A stretch of DNA of 64,000 nucleotides from Candidatus Thioglobus sp. NP1 (GTDB lineage: Bacteria; Pseudomonadota; Gammaproteobacteria; PS1; Pseudothioglobaceae), in contig NZ_CP023860.1 in assembly GCF_003326015.1 (NCBI RefSeq), positions 248,001 to 312,000 on the forward strand, given 5' to 3'. The notes beneath the pieces were generated by a model that made no database searches, had not been told where the DNA came from, and saw only the letters and a list, made by a program, of their open reading frames with translations. A program made the translations under genes and the position numbers. Shown piece after piece: positions 29,374-39,111 of this stretch (position 1 is the stretch's first letter; the number at the start of each line of letters is the position of its first letter).

Positions 29374-29682
29374 CTAGTATTTTTTTTTATCAACTTTGAT
29401 CGAAATGAATTTAGTTTGAGAAAGGCTTTCTAGTTGCTGAACAATGGCTAATAACATTTTTTTTTGCTTTTCAGCACGAAAGGCTAAAGACGAGTTTCCC
29501 GCAATTAAAGTGACTTTTTTATCTTCAACTAGGCACAGGGCTATCCCTTTAAATTGAGCCGGCAACTTTTCCTGAAGCAGGAGATTCAAATGATTATGTA
29601 ATTTTGCCTTTTCAAGCAATGCGCCTAGGTCTTTATGAGGCTTTAAACCTTTAAAGCTCGACGATGCTGCTTGCTTTTTCAA
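29374..29682 (-). CDS. DciA-like protein (DUF721)
   Basis: A 102-residue protein of the DUF721 type: a short basic start, then a KH-like segment with VTLIAGNSSLAFRAEKQKKML, which matches the conserved 'tpa.a.eL...' region of DciA. DciA loads or recruits the replicative helicase DnaB in bacteria lacking DnaC. The protein lies immediately upstream of, and divergent from, secA; DUF721 genes next to secA are common in Proteobacteria. Assigned by pattern and context; conserved residues are few. Confidence 0.65.
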   Translation of the reverse strand: MKKQAASSSFKGLKPHKDLGALLEKAKLHNHLNLLLQEKLPAQFKGIALCLVEDKKVTLIAGNSSLAFRAEKQKKMLLAIVQQLESLSQTKFISIKVDKKKY

Positions 29683-29741
29683 ACATTGACCCCCATATAT
29701 GAGAAAATACCCCAGTTTCTTATTACTATATTTTTTGCCAC

Positions 29742-32396
29742 ATGAGTATTATAAATAATGTTTTGTCAAAAATGGTTGGCTCTCACAATGAGAGGCTAAT
29801 CAAAAAGTATAAGGGGCTTGTTGAAAAAATTAACTCCCTTGAGTCTCAGTTGCAAGGCCTTGAGGATTCTGAGCTTTCGTTAAAAACAACCGAACTAAAA
29901 GAAAGAGTAGCTAATAAAGAGCCATTGATAGATGTTTTGCCAGAAGCCTTTGCCGTTGTTCGAGAGGCTAGTCAAAGAGTCCTTGGTCTCAGGCACTACG
30001 ATGTTCAACTCATTGGTGGTATGGTCTTGAATGAGGGCAGTATTGCTGAAATGGGTACAGGTGAAGGAAAAACTTTAGTTGCAACACTTCCCGCATACCT
30101 TAACGCACTTACTGGGAAAGGAGTACACATCGTCACAGTTAATGACTATCTAGCAAAGCGAGATGCTGAGTGGATGGGAAAAGTGTTCGCTTTTCTTGGG
30201 CTTGAGGTTGGTGTAGCAATTTCAGGAATGTCTGGTGAAGAAAAACAACAAGCATATTCTTGTGACATAACTTACGCTACTAATAATGAGCTTGGATTTG
30301 ACTATTTAAGGGACAATATGGCTTTTTCTAACGAACAAAAAAGCCAAAAAGATCTAAGTTATGCAATTATTGACGAAGTCGATTCAATTTTAATTGATGA
30401 GGCTAGAACGCCACTTGTAATTTCTGGACCAACAGGAGACCATGCAGAGGTTTATAACTCTATAGATAAGATGATTCCAAGCTTTACACTGCAAACGGAA
30501 TCTGGTGAGGGTAAAGACACGGTTGTGGAAATTCCAGGGGACTACACTATTGATGAAAAGCATAAGCAAGTCTTTCTTTCAGATGATGGCCACATAAAGG
30601 CTGAAGAAATGTTGATAAAGTCAGGCCACTTAGCAGAGGGCTCTAGTCTTTATGATCCTGGAAATATCATTTTAATGGGCCACTTATTATCTGGGCTAAG
30701 AGCACATCTTCTGTTTCAAAAAAATGTCGATTATTTAGTTAAAGATGATGAAGTTGTCATTGTTGATGAGTTTACTGGCAGAACTATGGAAGGAAGAAGG
30801 TGGTCAGAGGGGTTGCATCAGGCAATAGAGGCAAAGGAAGGGGTGAGTATTAAAAAAGAAAACCAAACTCTTGCTTCCATAACTTATCAAAACTATTTTA
30901 GGCTTTATACAAAACTTGCTGGAATGACTGGAACGGCTGAGACTGAGGCTTCAGAGTTACAAGATATTTATGGGCTAGAAGTTGTAGTAGTGCCTCCTAA
31001 TACAAAGTCTACGCGTACCGACAATTCAGACTTGATATATGGAACAATGAATGAAAAACTTGAGGCGGTAGTAAGTGATATTAGGGAGTGTCAAAAGCTA
31101 GAGCAGCCAGTTTTGGTTGGTACTAGCAGTATAGAAAGCTCTGAAGGGGTGTCGTCTCTTCTCAAGAAAAATAATATTAAACACGAAGTGCTCAATGCAA
31201 AACAACACGAGAGAGAGGCTGAAATTATTGCAAATGCAGGTGCGCCAGGGGCTGTAACGATATCTACTAATATGGCTGGCAGGGGGACAGACATAGTCTT
31301 GGGGGGTCGATTGCCTGAAGAAGCATCTGAAGCTGAAAAAAGCCTATGGAAAGATAAGCATGAAGGTGTAATTAAGTCAGGTGGTCTTCATATTATTGGA
31401 ACAGAGCGAAATGAGTCACGAAGAGTAGACAATCAATTACGAGGCCGCTCAGGTAGACAGGGAGATGTTGGATCAACAAGGTTTTACCTGTCCTTAGAGG
31501 ACAGTTTAATGAAGATTTTTGCCTCAGAAAAAACAGCTAGTATGATGAAAAAGCTTGGCATGAAAGAGGGCGAGGCTTTAGAGCATAGCTGGCTAAATAA
31601 GACAATAGCTAACGCACAGAAAAAAGTAGAGGGTATGCATTATGATGCGCGCAAACACCTTCTTGAGTATGATGATGTGGCCAATGATCAAAGAAAGGTA
31701 ATATATCAGCTCAGAGATGAATTAATGGGAACAGAAGATGTAAGGGAGCGCTATGAGATTATTAGAGAGTCAGTAATTAGCGATCTTTTTTCTGAATTTA
31801 TTTCTCCTTCGGTTCTCGAAGAGGATTGGGATGTAGAGGGGTTACACCAAGCCTTGATTTCAGATTTTAATTCTAATATTCCAATTCAAGAGTTTGTTGA
31901 TAATGGGCTTGATGTTGATGAAATATTAAAGACAATTCTTGATGGTTTTGCCTTAGCCCATTCAACTAAGGAGCAAGCTATTGGTTCTGACACCATGAGG
32001 ACCTTTGAAAAAGCTGTTATGCTAAGAGCCTTGGACGTTCACTGGAAAGAACATCTTTCAGTCATGGACCACCTCAGGCAAAGTGTTAATCTAAGAGGCT
32101 ATGGTCAGAAAAATCCAGTCCAAGAATTTAAGAGAGAATCATTTTCAATGTTTACCACCCTTTTAGAAACTATTAATGTTGAGATGGTTAAAGCCCTTAG
32201 TACACTCAATATAGAGCAAAATGATAATCAACAACAAGAACAAAACAAGTCAGTTCAACAGACCAATATTCAGAAAAAAAATCTTGTTTCACAGAGGCCA
32301 GTTAGAGCCCAAAAATCAGCTAGATTAAAAAAGATAGGAAGAAATGATCCATGCCCATGTGGCTCAGGAAAAAAATATAAGCAATGTCATGGTTAA
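29742..32396 (+). CDS. secA: Preprotein translocase ATPase SecA
   Basis: Motor of Sec-dependent export through SecYEG. The 884-residue protein has helicase motif I AEMGTGEGKTLVATLP near residue 105, the DEAD-like box IIDEVDSILIDEARTPL near residue 210, the preprotein crosslinking domain, the second RecA-like domain with ISTNMAGRGTDIVLGG and RGRSGRQGDVGSTRFYLSLED, the wing/scaffold domains, and the C-terminal zinc motif CPCGSGKKYKQCHG that binds SecB and phospholipid. Confidence 0.98.
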   Translation: MSIINNVLSKMVGSHNERLIKKYKGLVEKINSLESQLQGLEDSELSLKTTELKERVANKEPLIDVLPEAFAVVREASQRVLGLRHYDVQLIGGMVLNEGSIAEMGTGEGKTLVATLPAYLNALTGKGVHIVTVNDYLAKRDAEWMGKVFAFLGLEVGVAISGMSGEEKQQAYSCDITYATNNELGFDYLRDNMAFSNEQKSQKDLSYAIIDEVDSILIDEARTPLVISGPTGDHAEVYNSIDKMIPSFTLQTESGEGKDTVVEIPGDYTIDEKHKQVFLSDDGHIKAEEMLIKSGHLAEGSSLYDPGNIILMGHLLSGLRAHLLFQKNVDYLVKDDEVVIVDEFTGRTMEGRRWSEGLHQAIEAKEGVSIKKENQTLASITYQNYFRLYTKLAGMTGTAETEASELQDIYGLEVVVVPPNTKSTRTDNSDLIYGTMNEKLEAVVSDIRECQKLEQPVLVGTSSIESSEGVSSLLKKNNIKHEVLNAKQHEREAEIIANAGAPGAVTISTNMAGRGTDIVLGGRLPEEASEAEKSLWKDKHEGVIKSGGLHIIGTERNESRRVDNQLRGRSGRQGDVGSTRFYLSLEDSLMKIFASEKTASMMKKLGMKEGEALEHSWLNKTIANAQKKVEGMHYDARKHLLEYDDVANDQRKVIYQLRDELMGTEDVRERYEIIRESVISDLFSEFISPSVLEEDWDVEGLHQALISDFNSNIPIQEFVDNGLDVDEILKTILDGFALAHSTKEQAIGSDTMRTFEKAVMLRALDVHWKEHLSVMDHLRQSVNLRGYGQKNPVQEFKRESFSMFTTLLETINVEMVKALSTLNIEQNDNQQQEQNKSVQQTNIQKKNLVSQRPVRAQKSARLKKIGRNDPCPCGSGKKYKQCHG

Positions 32397-32416
32397 TTGC
32401 TAAACGCTAATAATCA

Positions 32417-33454
32417 GTGAACAGAATAACCTTAACCAAGCCTGATGATTGGCACCTTCATTTAAGGGATGGTGAAGCCATGAAGTCTGTTGTTGGTATG
32501 AGCGCTAAGCAGATGGGAAGGGCAATTATTATGCCTAACCTTTCTCCGCCAATAACAAGTGCAGCTCAGGCCAAAGACTACCATGATCGTATTATTGAAT
32601 CTTTACCAAAAGAAACAATTTTTAAGCCCCTAATGGTTCTTTATTTGACTGATGAAACAAGCAAAAATGAAATGCTTGAAGCAAGCAAGACGCCTGAAGT
32701 ATATGCTGCAAAGCTCTACCCAGCTGGAGCAACAACAAACTCGAGTAATGGTGTAACCAATATAAGAAAAATTTATTCAGTACTTGAAATTATGCAGAAA
32801 GAAAAAATTCCACTTTTGATTCATGGAGAGGTGACTGATCCTTCTGTTGATATCTTTGATAGAGAGGCTGTTTTTATAGATAAAGTACTTAGCAAAGTTG
32901 TCAGAGACTTTCCTGAACTAAAGATTGTGCTTGAGCACATTACAACAAAAGATGCTGTAGATTATGTCAAGGGAAGTGATAAAAACATAGCGGCAACTAT
33001 AACGCCACACCACCTTTTGGCTAATAGAAACCATATGCTCTCTGGAGGAATTAGGCCTCATTTTTATTGCCTGCCAATCTTAAAAAGAGAGTACCCGCAT
33101 CAGGATGCTTTGGTTGCAGCTGCAATATCAGGAAGCAATAAGTTTTTTTTAGGAACAGACTCCGCTCCCCACTATAAAAACGAGAAAGAGTCGGCATGTG
33201 GATGTGCTGGTATTTTCAGTGCCAACGCAGCTATTGAGCTCTATGCTGAGGTTTTTGATAAGCACAAGCAAATGCAAATGCTAGAAGGCTTCTCATCATT
33301 CTTTGGCGCAGACTTTTATGGTTTACCACGCAATACAGAAAAAATTACTTTAGAAAAGTTGTCTTGGACTGTGCCTAAAAGCTATGACTTTTCTGGAGCA
33401 AAGGTTGTTCCATTTTTTGCTGGTTCAGAGCTATCCTGGAAGCTGTTAGACTAG
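32417..33454 (+). CDS. pyrC: Dihydroorotase (class II, PyrC type)
   Basis: Catalyses ring closure of carbamoyl aspartate to dihydroorotate. The 345-residue zinc enzyme starts at a GTG and shows [10 protein letters not shown] (metal His pair), the carboxylated-lysine region [19 protein letters not shown] and [10 protein letters not shown] (metal His), and the catalytic Asp in FLGTDSAPH. It begins 20 bases after secA; cotranscription is possible. It acts directly before pyrD, which lies about 7 kb away. Confidence 0.97.
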   Translation: MNRITLTKPDDWHLHLRDGEAMKSVVGMSAKQMGRAIIMPNLSPPITSAAQAKDYHDRIIESLPKETIFKPLMVLYLTDETSKNEMLEASKTPEVYAAKLYPAGATTNSSNGVTNIRKIYSVLEIMQKEKIPLLIHGEVTDPSVDIFDREAVFIDKVLSKVVRDFPELKIVLEHITTKDAVDYVKGSDKNIAATITPHHLLANRNHMLSGGIRPHFYCLPILKREYPHQDALVAAAISGSNKFFLGTDSAPHYKNEKESACGCAGIFSANAAIELYAEVFDKHKQMQMLEGFSSFFGADFYGLPRNTEKITLEKLSWTVPKSYDFSGAKVVPFFAGSELSWKLLD

Positions 33455-33468
33455 GAGTCTTATATTCT

Positions 33469-34389
33469 TTAACTGGAAGAACTAAAGTATTGAAGCGCAC
33501 TTTGAGTGTCTTTTTTAATTTGGCTTTTTAGTTCCTCAAATGAGCTAAACTTTATCTCATCTCTAATTTTTTTCTTAAAAATAACCTCTACATATTCGCC
33601 ATAGATTTCTTGGTTAAAATCCAAAATGTATACCTCTAGAAGAACCTTGGTTCCTCCCCTTGTTGGTCTATTTCCAACATTACAGACACCATTGAAGTTT
33701 TTATTATCTTTACGAACGACTACACAGAATACCCCCAGAACAGGGCTAAGCTGTCTTCTGATGGGTATATTTGCTGTAGGAAAGCCAATTGTCCTACCTT
33801 GTTTATCACCATGTTCAACTCGACCACTAATTGAAAAAGCCCTTCCAAGAAGCTTTTTAGACATTTCAAAAGAGCCTGTTGACAAAAACCCCCTGATTGC
33901 TGAGCTACTTACTCGTTGGTCATCTATGTATATGCCATCAACTTTTTCAATAACAAATTTATAATCCACCGCATATTTCTCAAGCAAGCTAAAGTCACCA
34001 GCTCGGTCTTTTCCAAAACGAAAGTCATCTCCAATATAGCAGTGCTTAACATTAATTTTTTTTACAAGTATGTCTTCAATAAAGGATGAGGCACTTATTT
34101 CTGAAAAAGACTTATTAAATTTTATAAGTAGGTGTTTATTGATGCCCATTGACTTCAAAAATAGATGTTTGTCTCTGAAGCTACTTAGGCGTGCCTTGGG
34201 ACGACCAAAAAAAGATTCAGGCGTTACGGAAAAAGAAATAACCATTGAGGGAATGCCTTTTTTTTGAGCGGTAGAGACAAGCTTTGAGATAATTTCTTGA
34301 TGGCCTATATGGATACCATCAAAGTTTCCAATAGTTACGACACACTCAGGTTGATTATCAAGATTATGAAGGCCACGAATTAATTGCAT
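33469..34389 (-). CDS. ribF: Bifunctional riboflavin kinase / FAD synthetase
   Basis: Makes FMN and FAD from riboflavin. The 306-residue protein has an N-terminal nucleotidyltransferase domain (VTIGNFDGIHIGHQEI) and a C-terminal flavokinase domain (GRTIGFPTANI, YGEYVEVIFKKKIRDEIKF). Converges with pyrC with 14 bases between stops. Confidence 0.96.
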   Translation of the reverse strand: MQLIRGLHNLDNQPECVVTIGNFDGIHIGHQEIISKLVSTAQKKGIPSMVISFSVTPESFFGRPKARLSSFRDKHLFLKSMGINKHLLIKFNKSFSEISASSFIEDILVKKINVKHCYIGDDFRFGKDRAGDFSLLEKYAVDYKFVIEKVDGIYIDDQRVSSSAIRGFLSTGSFEMSKKLLGRAFSISGRVEHGDKQGRTIGFPTANIPIRRQLSPVLGVFCVVVRKDNKNFNGVCNVGNRPTRGGTKVLLEVYILDFNQEIYGEYVEVIFKKKIRDEIKFSSFEELKSQIKKDTQSALQYFSSSS

Positions 34390-34417
34390 TGTTTTATTTT
34401 ACTCATTGCCAAAGTTT

Positions 34418-35443
34418 TTAGTTTATTGAATCAAGCAATATCATTATTTTTTTAACTGGCGCAGGCACACCTAAACTAAGATTTTTTGTTTGGTAATAAC
34501 CATCTAAACCTCCAGGAGAAAACACAACAATAGGGTTAATCCATAAATGATAATGGCTGAAGCTGTGTTTAAATCTTGTTAATGATGCCAGTATCTTTGC
34601 GTCTTTATTATGATTTTTAATTGCTTCATTAATGTCATGGTCGTTTTCATTGCACTCTTCAAAGCTCCATAAGCCACCCCAAATGCCTTTATTAGGCCTT
34701 TTCTCTAGGTAAACCTCATTTTTTTCATTCTGATAGATTAAGAATACTATAGTTTTTTCAGGCCTTACCTTCTTTAATTTTTTGTGTGGATAGTTCAACT
34801 GAGTTTCAGTTATATAGGCCTCACAGTGTTTACATATTGGACAGCTGATACAGCTTGGAGATCTCTGAGTGCAAACAGTTGCTCCAAGATCCATAATAGC
34901 TTGGGTATATTTGGCTGTATTCTTTTGAGGCGTATGGTGACTTGCAAGTGCCCATAATTTTTTTAAAACATCACTCGAGCTATAATGCCCATTGACCCTA
35001 TGATATCTTGACAAAACCCGCTTAACATTTCCATCAAGAATTGGAAGCGGCTGGTTGTATGCCAGAGACAAGATTGCTCCAGCAGTTGAATCACCAACTC
35101 CAGGCAAAGCAAGAACCTCAGGGTAGTTTTGTGGGAAATCACCACCATATTTAGAAACAATAATATTTGCACTTTTATGTAGATTCCTTGCACGGCTGTA
35201 ATATCCTAACCCAGCCCATAATGCCAAAACATCATCCTCATGTGCTTGAGCAAGAGCAGCTATATTTGGGAAATTAAATATAAATCTTTTAAAGTACTCA
35301 ATAACTGTAGCTACTTGAGTTTGCTGAAGCATAACTTCAGAAACCCAAATATGATAAACATTGACTGGACTTGATTGCCAGGGAAGGTTTTTTCTACCAT
35401 GTTTTTTAAACCAATCTAATAGGTCATCAGACAGTTTCGTCAC
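34418..35443 (-). CDS. mutY: A/G-specific adenine DNA glycosylase
   Basis: Removes adenine mispaired with 8-oxoguanine. The 341-residue protein has the catalytic Glu in VSEVMLQQTQVATV, helix-hairpin-helix LPGVGDSTAGAILS, catalytic Asp in PILDGNVKRVLSRYH, the 4Fe-4S loop C-X6-C-X2-C-X5-C (CTQRSPSCISCPICKHC), and a C-terminal NUDIX-like domain that reads 8-oxoG. Its start overlaps the stop of metA by four bases. Confidence 0.97.
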   Translation of the reverse strand: MTKLSDDLLDWFKKHGRKNLPWQSSPVNVYHIWVSEVMLQQTQVATVIEYFKRFIFNFPNIAALAQAHEDDVLALWAGLGYYSRARNLHKSANIIVSKYGGDFPQNYPEVLALPGVGDSTAGAILSLAYNQPLPILDGNVKRVLSRYHRVNGHYSSSDVLKKLWALASHHTPQKNTAKYTQAIMDLGATVCTQRSPSCISCPICKHCEAYITETQLNYPHKKLKKVRPEKTIVFLIYQNEKNEVYLEKRPNKGIWGGLWSFEECNENDHDINEAIKNHNKDAKILASLTRFKHSFSHYHLWINPIVVFSPGGLDGYYQTKNLSLGVPAPVKKIMILLDSIN

Positions 35444-36498
35444 TGCTTAATATTTAGAGGGTCAGTTGGGTCAATGCCACTCATAAAAGGCTTGGTAATA
35501 TTTTCATTAGTTGTTTGGTATACACAACCAACCCAATTATTGATTACTGCATTAGCGCTATCATGCCATGTATTATCAAGTGTCTTTAAAATCAAGCTTT
35601 CAGGAAAATCCTTTAAAGTGGCTTTCTTAGATAACAACTTTGTTTGAAATTCATTAAGTATTGCTATATTTTGTTCAGAAAGGTAGTTGGATGGAGTTGG
35701 CGGGTAGCCAAGCTTATTATTTTCTAGGAAAAGAGAAATTTCTCGTTTATATTCTTTTAGAAGGCTAATAGAATCATATTCAGGATGGCCTTGAAAAAAC
35801 ACAAGCCTAAAGAGGTCTTCACTAACTGCTAAGTGAGCGCCAATAGAGCTTTCAGCAAGAACTGATACACCTGCCTCTGCAAATTGATCTATAGATATTT
35901 CATTAAATCTTGAGTGTGGAACATCAAACCGAGTGTTGACACCTTTAACAAGTGGATGAGTCCTATTAACGACTTTATGAGGAAACACTCCCCAGTGCTT
36001 TTTTCCGACAGGAAGACGCTTTTGCCCATATTTAAATTCCAAAACTGCATGCGTTGCGAGGCAAGAGCATAAAGTTGAAGTAACGTTTTCATAAGACCAA
36101 TTTACAACTTCTTTTAGCTCCTTATAAAATGGGGCAAGCTTGAGATCAGGCTGAGTCACGTTGGCACCACTTATGATAAGGGCATCTAAGCCATGAGATT
36201 TAATTTCCTCAAAGGTCTTATAGTGCTTTTGTAGATGCTCTTTTGCGACTGCACCTCTATCAATGCTGGGCAGGGAGAAAGGATGCATATAAAATTGAGA
36301 TATTTGATTAGAGTGTCCAACCAACCTAAAAAATTGTCTCTCAGTTGCTTCGAGTGCAGCGTCTGGCATCATGTTTAGCAGCCCAATATGTAGCCCCCGA
36401 ATATCCTGATGCTTAGCTTTATCATTTGAGAGAATTGTTTCACCTTGTTGTTTAAGTCGATCGAATGAGGGCAGGTTTGAGTGAGCAATTAATGGCAT
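35440..36498 (-). CDS. metA: Homoserine O-acyltransferase, MetA family
   Basis: Activates homoserine in methionine synthesis by transferring an acyl group from acyl-CoA. The 352-residue protein has the MetA (glutamine-amidotransferase-like) fold: LNMMPDAALEATERQFFRL near residue 41, the catalytic Cys in STLCSCLATHA (Cys146, matching E. coli Cys142), and the His/Glu region GHPEYD. The specificity residue, Gly111 in the E. coli succinyltransferase and Glu in acetyl-CoA-using homologues, aligns with Thr115 here (SGANVTQPDL), so the acyl donor is open. Confidence 0.9.
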   Translation of the reverse strand: MPLIAHSNLPSFDRLKQQGETILSNDKAKHQDIRGLHIGLLNMMPDAALEATERQFFRLVGHSNQISQFYMHPFSLPSIDRGAVAKEHLQKHYKTFEEIKSHGLDALIISGANVTQPDLKLAPFYKELKEVVNWSYENVTSTLCSCLATHAVLEFKYGQKRLPVGKKHWGVFPHKVVNRTHPLVKGVNTRFDVPHSRFNEISIDQFAEAGVSVLAESSIGAHLAVSEDLFRLVFFQGHPEYDSISLLKEYKREISLFLENNKLGYPPTPSNYLSEQNIAILNEFQTKLLSKKATLKDFPESLILKTLDNTWHDSANAVINNWVGCVYQTTNENITKPFMSGIDPTDPLNIKQ

Positions 36499-36499
36499 A

Positions 36500-37336
36500 T
36501 TATTTCAAGGCTTTTGCAATTAGGGAGATAACTTCTTTAGCGGAACTGCACGCATGAAGCTCATCACTCTTAATAGTACAGCCATACTCGTCAGCAATTG
36601 TTTGGTACTTGGCAAGCCTATCTTCTATTAGCCTTGGAAAAACCCAGCCGACAAAAGCATCTGGATTAACTTCAGCAGCATAGCTTAGGTTATTGTCTTT
36701 CAGATAGTTCTTTATTGCAGTTTCAAAGAAAACTGGATGGTAGTAGACTGGCTTAGGCTGGCTTTTGGCTCTATCAATAAGAGCTTGTTCATGCTTTTTG
36801 CTTGATTTTATATAAACAATAAGCGTTTTATCTGCAAGCATCGCATAGAGCTTTTTGTCTCCTAACTCACATAAGCTTCCTCCAGCATCATTTATAAAAT
36901 GAGCATAACCTTCAGCTTGAGACCGAAGAATAAAATCAGGCACCTCTTGCATAGTATTCTTTTCTGCGGCCAAAAAAAGGCTTTGTCGATGAACAAACTC
37001 GTCAATAGGAAGACCACCTTCTTCTGGATTTCCTACCTTACCAAGAAACGCAGCAATTGGTTCTAGATTGTCGAAAGTAACTTGACTATTTATGCTTATA
37101 GAGTTGTTCTCTAAAAGGGGCTTAAGCCAAGGGTCTTTTTTCATTTTAAGCGATACATTGTTTATAATGGCATCTTTTAGGTGGGCGGTTCCTATCCTAT
37201 AATCGCCAGAAAAGTGGAACCAGCCCCCATCTTTATTAAGAAGTTTTGCAAGATGTGTTTTTCCTACACCCGACATACCGAGCAGAGTTAGACGCTTATT
37301 CTTTTCACTATTAAATTGTTCGCGCGAAATAGCCAT
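36500..37336 (-). CDS. Uncharacterised P-loop ATPase/kinase-like protein
   Basis: A 278-residue cytoplasmic protein with a Walker A loop LLGMSGVGKTHLAKLL at residues 17-32. Later segments are FHFSGDYRIGTAHLKD and FVGWVFPRLIEDRLAKYQTIA. The end-product region TLIVYIKSSKKHEQALIDRA looks like the closing part of a small-molecule kinase fold. I do not recognise the family. It is two bases upstream of metA and 21 bases downstream of the DUF2797 gene, in a run of minus-strand genes. Confidence 0.75.
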   Translation of the reverse strand: MAISREQFNSEKNKRLTLLGMSGVGKTHLAKLLNKDGGWFHFSGDYRIGTAHLKDAIINNVSLKMKKDPWLKPLLENNSISINSQVTFDNLEPIAAFLGKVGNPEEGGLPIDEFVHRQSLFLAAEKNTMQEVPDFILRSQAEGYAHFINDAGGSLCELGDKKLYAMLADKTLIVYIKSSKKHEQALIDRAKSQPKPVYYHPVFFETAIKNYLKDNNLSYAAEVNPDAFVGWVFPRLIEDRLAKYQTIADEYGCTIKSDELHACSSAKEVISLIAKALK

Positions 37337-37357
37337 TTTTTTATAAAGTTTAGACCC

Positions 37358-38170
37358 TCAAGTTGAAAGTGTTAGGTTGTAAGAGCTAAACTTTCTTATG
37401 TTAAGAACACCAACATCAAGTAATAAATATTGCCCCTTAATTCCTTCTAAAACCCCAGAGATAACAGGCGTTTTATCAAAGTTTAAGGATACAACTTTGG
37501 TTGGGTATTTTATCACAGGGTAATTAATAGTAACGACATCGTCTTCCAGAGTTATTGCCTCAGTCATATTAATTTCGTTAGTAACTTTTTGCAACAAAGA
37601 GGATTTCATAGAGTTAAGGTCTGAAACTACAACTTCATTTTTTAACATATTACGCCAATTAGTTTTATCTGCAATAAATGATTTTAGAGCGACCTCAATT
37701 TGGCCAGATTTTATGCGAGAACCAACCTCAAGAATTGGTAAGGCAGAAATCGCACCTTGATCAATCCACCTATTAGGAGTATTAGTTTTACGAGTGATTC
37801 CAACCTTAATTCCAGATGAGTTTGCTAGGTAAACTATAGTTGGCTGAAAGCAGTTTTCCACCCCCCACTCTGGTTCTCTGCAGGTTCCTAGATGATAATG
37901 ACAAGTTTCAGGTTTCATTATGCACATGTCACATCTTGCAAGAGCTGTGCCTTCGTTTACACCACAAAGATAACAGTATCCCTGTGAGTAACTTTTATTA
38001 GTTTTTTTGCCACAATTTACGCAGTTAATAATCTGATTGAAAGTAAGCTCAATGCTCTCACCCACTAAAGCATTCATGTCTACCGCGGCATCACCAATTG
38101 GCAAATAATAACAAGCATTACCCTCATTTAGAGAGGTTTCCATCATTTTAATATTGCCATTTAATTGCAT
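37358..38170 (-). CDS. DUF2797 family protein with zinc-finger-like N-terminal half
   Basis: A 270-residue protein. The N-terminal half contains two Cys clusters: CVNCGKKTNKSYSQGYCYLC near residue 49 and CDMCIMKPETCHYHLGTC near residue 79, which look like zinc sites. The next block, TIVYLANSSGIKVGITRKTN, followed by RWIDQGA, resembles a GIY-YIG-like strand pattern and is the core of the DUF2797 family. Function unknown to me. The 3' end of purC (stop at 38161) overlaps its start. Confidence 0.8.
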   Translation of the reverse strand: MQLNGNIKMMETSLNEGNACYYLPIGDAAVDMNALVGESIELTFNQIINCVNCGKKTNKSYSQGYCYLCGVNEGTALARCDMCIMKPETCHYHLGTCREPEWGVENCFQPTIVYLANSSGIKVGITRKTNTPNRWIDQGAISALPILEVGSRIKSGQIEVALKSFIADKTNWRNMLKNEVVVSDLNSMKSSLLQKVTNEINMTEAITLEDDVVTINYPVIKYPTKVVSLNFDKTPVISGVLEGIKGQYLLLDVGVLNIRKFSSYNLTLST

Positions 38171-39036
38171 AATTTAGACTGAATGGCTTTATACTTTTGT
38201 GCAGTTTGAGCCATAATTGATTCAGGAATAATGGGAGCTGGAGGCTCCTTATTCCAGCCTAAGGTTTCTAGATAGTCTCGAATAATTTGCTTGTCAAAGC
38301 TTTTTGGGCTTAATCCAGGCTTGTGGTCCTGTAAAGGCCAAAATCTTGAGGAGTCAGGAGTTAACACTTCATCCATTAAGGTTAATTGGCCCTCAGTGTC
38401 TAGGCCAAATTCAAACTTTGTGTCAGCAATTATAATGCCACGCTTAATAGAATGTTTTGAGGCAAAATCATAGAGCCTAATACTAGTATTTTTTATTTGA
38501 GTTGCAAGCTCCTCTCCAACTATATTTTTTGTTTCAATAAATGAGATATTTTCATCATGTTTTCCAACGTCTGCCTTAGAAGAAGGGGTAAAAATAGCCT
38601 GGTCAAGTTTTTCAGCAAGCCTCATTTGCTTTGGCAGTCTTATCCCACAAACTGCCCCTGTATTTGCATATTCTTTCCAACCAGAGCCTATTAGGTAGCC
38701 TCGAACAACTGCTTCAATTGGAATGGGCTTTAGTTTTTTAACTACAATTGCTCGATCTTTAAGTAGCTCAGACTCTTTATAAGATAAAACCTCATTAACG
38801 TTGATTTCTGTAAGGTGGTTTTGAATAATATGATTGGTTTTTTTAAACCAGTAATTAGCAATGGAGGTAAGAATTTTTCCTTTTTCTGGAATAGGCTCAT
38901 CAAAAACAACATCAAAAGCCGAGAGCCTATCAGTTGTAACTATAAGCATATGTTTTTCATCGATATCAAAAATATCTCTAACTTTTCCACGATGAAGGAG
39001 TGGCAAGCTTAGCTTGGCCTTCATTAGAGACGACAT
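38161..39036 (-). CDS. purC: Phosphoribosylaminoimidazole-succinocarboxamide synthase (SAICAR synthase)
   Basis: Adds aspartate to CAIR in purine synthesis. The 291-residue protein starts with LLHRGKVRDIFDI (ATP-binding loop) and contains TDRLSAFDVVFDEPIPEKGK, AVVRGYLIGSGWKEY, and IADTKFEFGLD plus DEVLTPDSSRFWP. It belongs to the longer type related to fungal Ade1 (about 300 residues) rather than the short E. coli PurC (about 237). Confidence 0.96.
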   Translation of the reverse strand: MSSLMKAKLSLPLLHRGKVRDIFDIDEKHMLIVTTDRLSAFDVVFDEPIPEKGKILTSIANYWFKKTNHIIQNHLTEINVNEVLSYKESELLKDRAIVVKKLKPIPIEAVVRGYLIGSGWKEYANTGAVCGIRLPKQMRLAEKLDQAIFTPSSKADVGKHDENISFIETKNIVGEELATQIKNTSIRLYDFASKHSIKRGIIIADTKFEFGLDTEGQLTLMDEVLTPDSSRFWPLQDHKPGLSPKSFDKQIIRDYLETLGWNKEPPAPIIPESIMAQTAQKYKAIQSKLCN

Positions 39037-39111
39037 AGCCCTCCTAAAACCATATAAAGTTATAATTTTAATCGAATGTTGTGCTAATGGGGCCTTGTTA
39101 AAAAGCTAACT

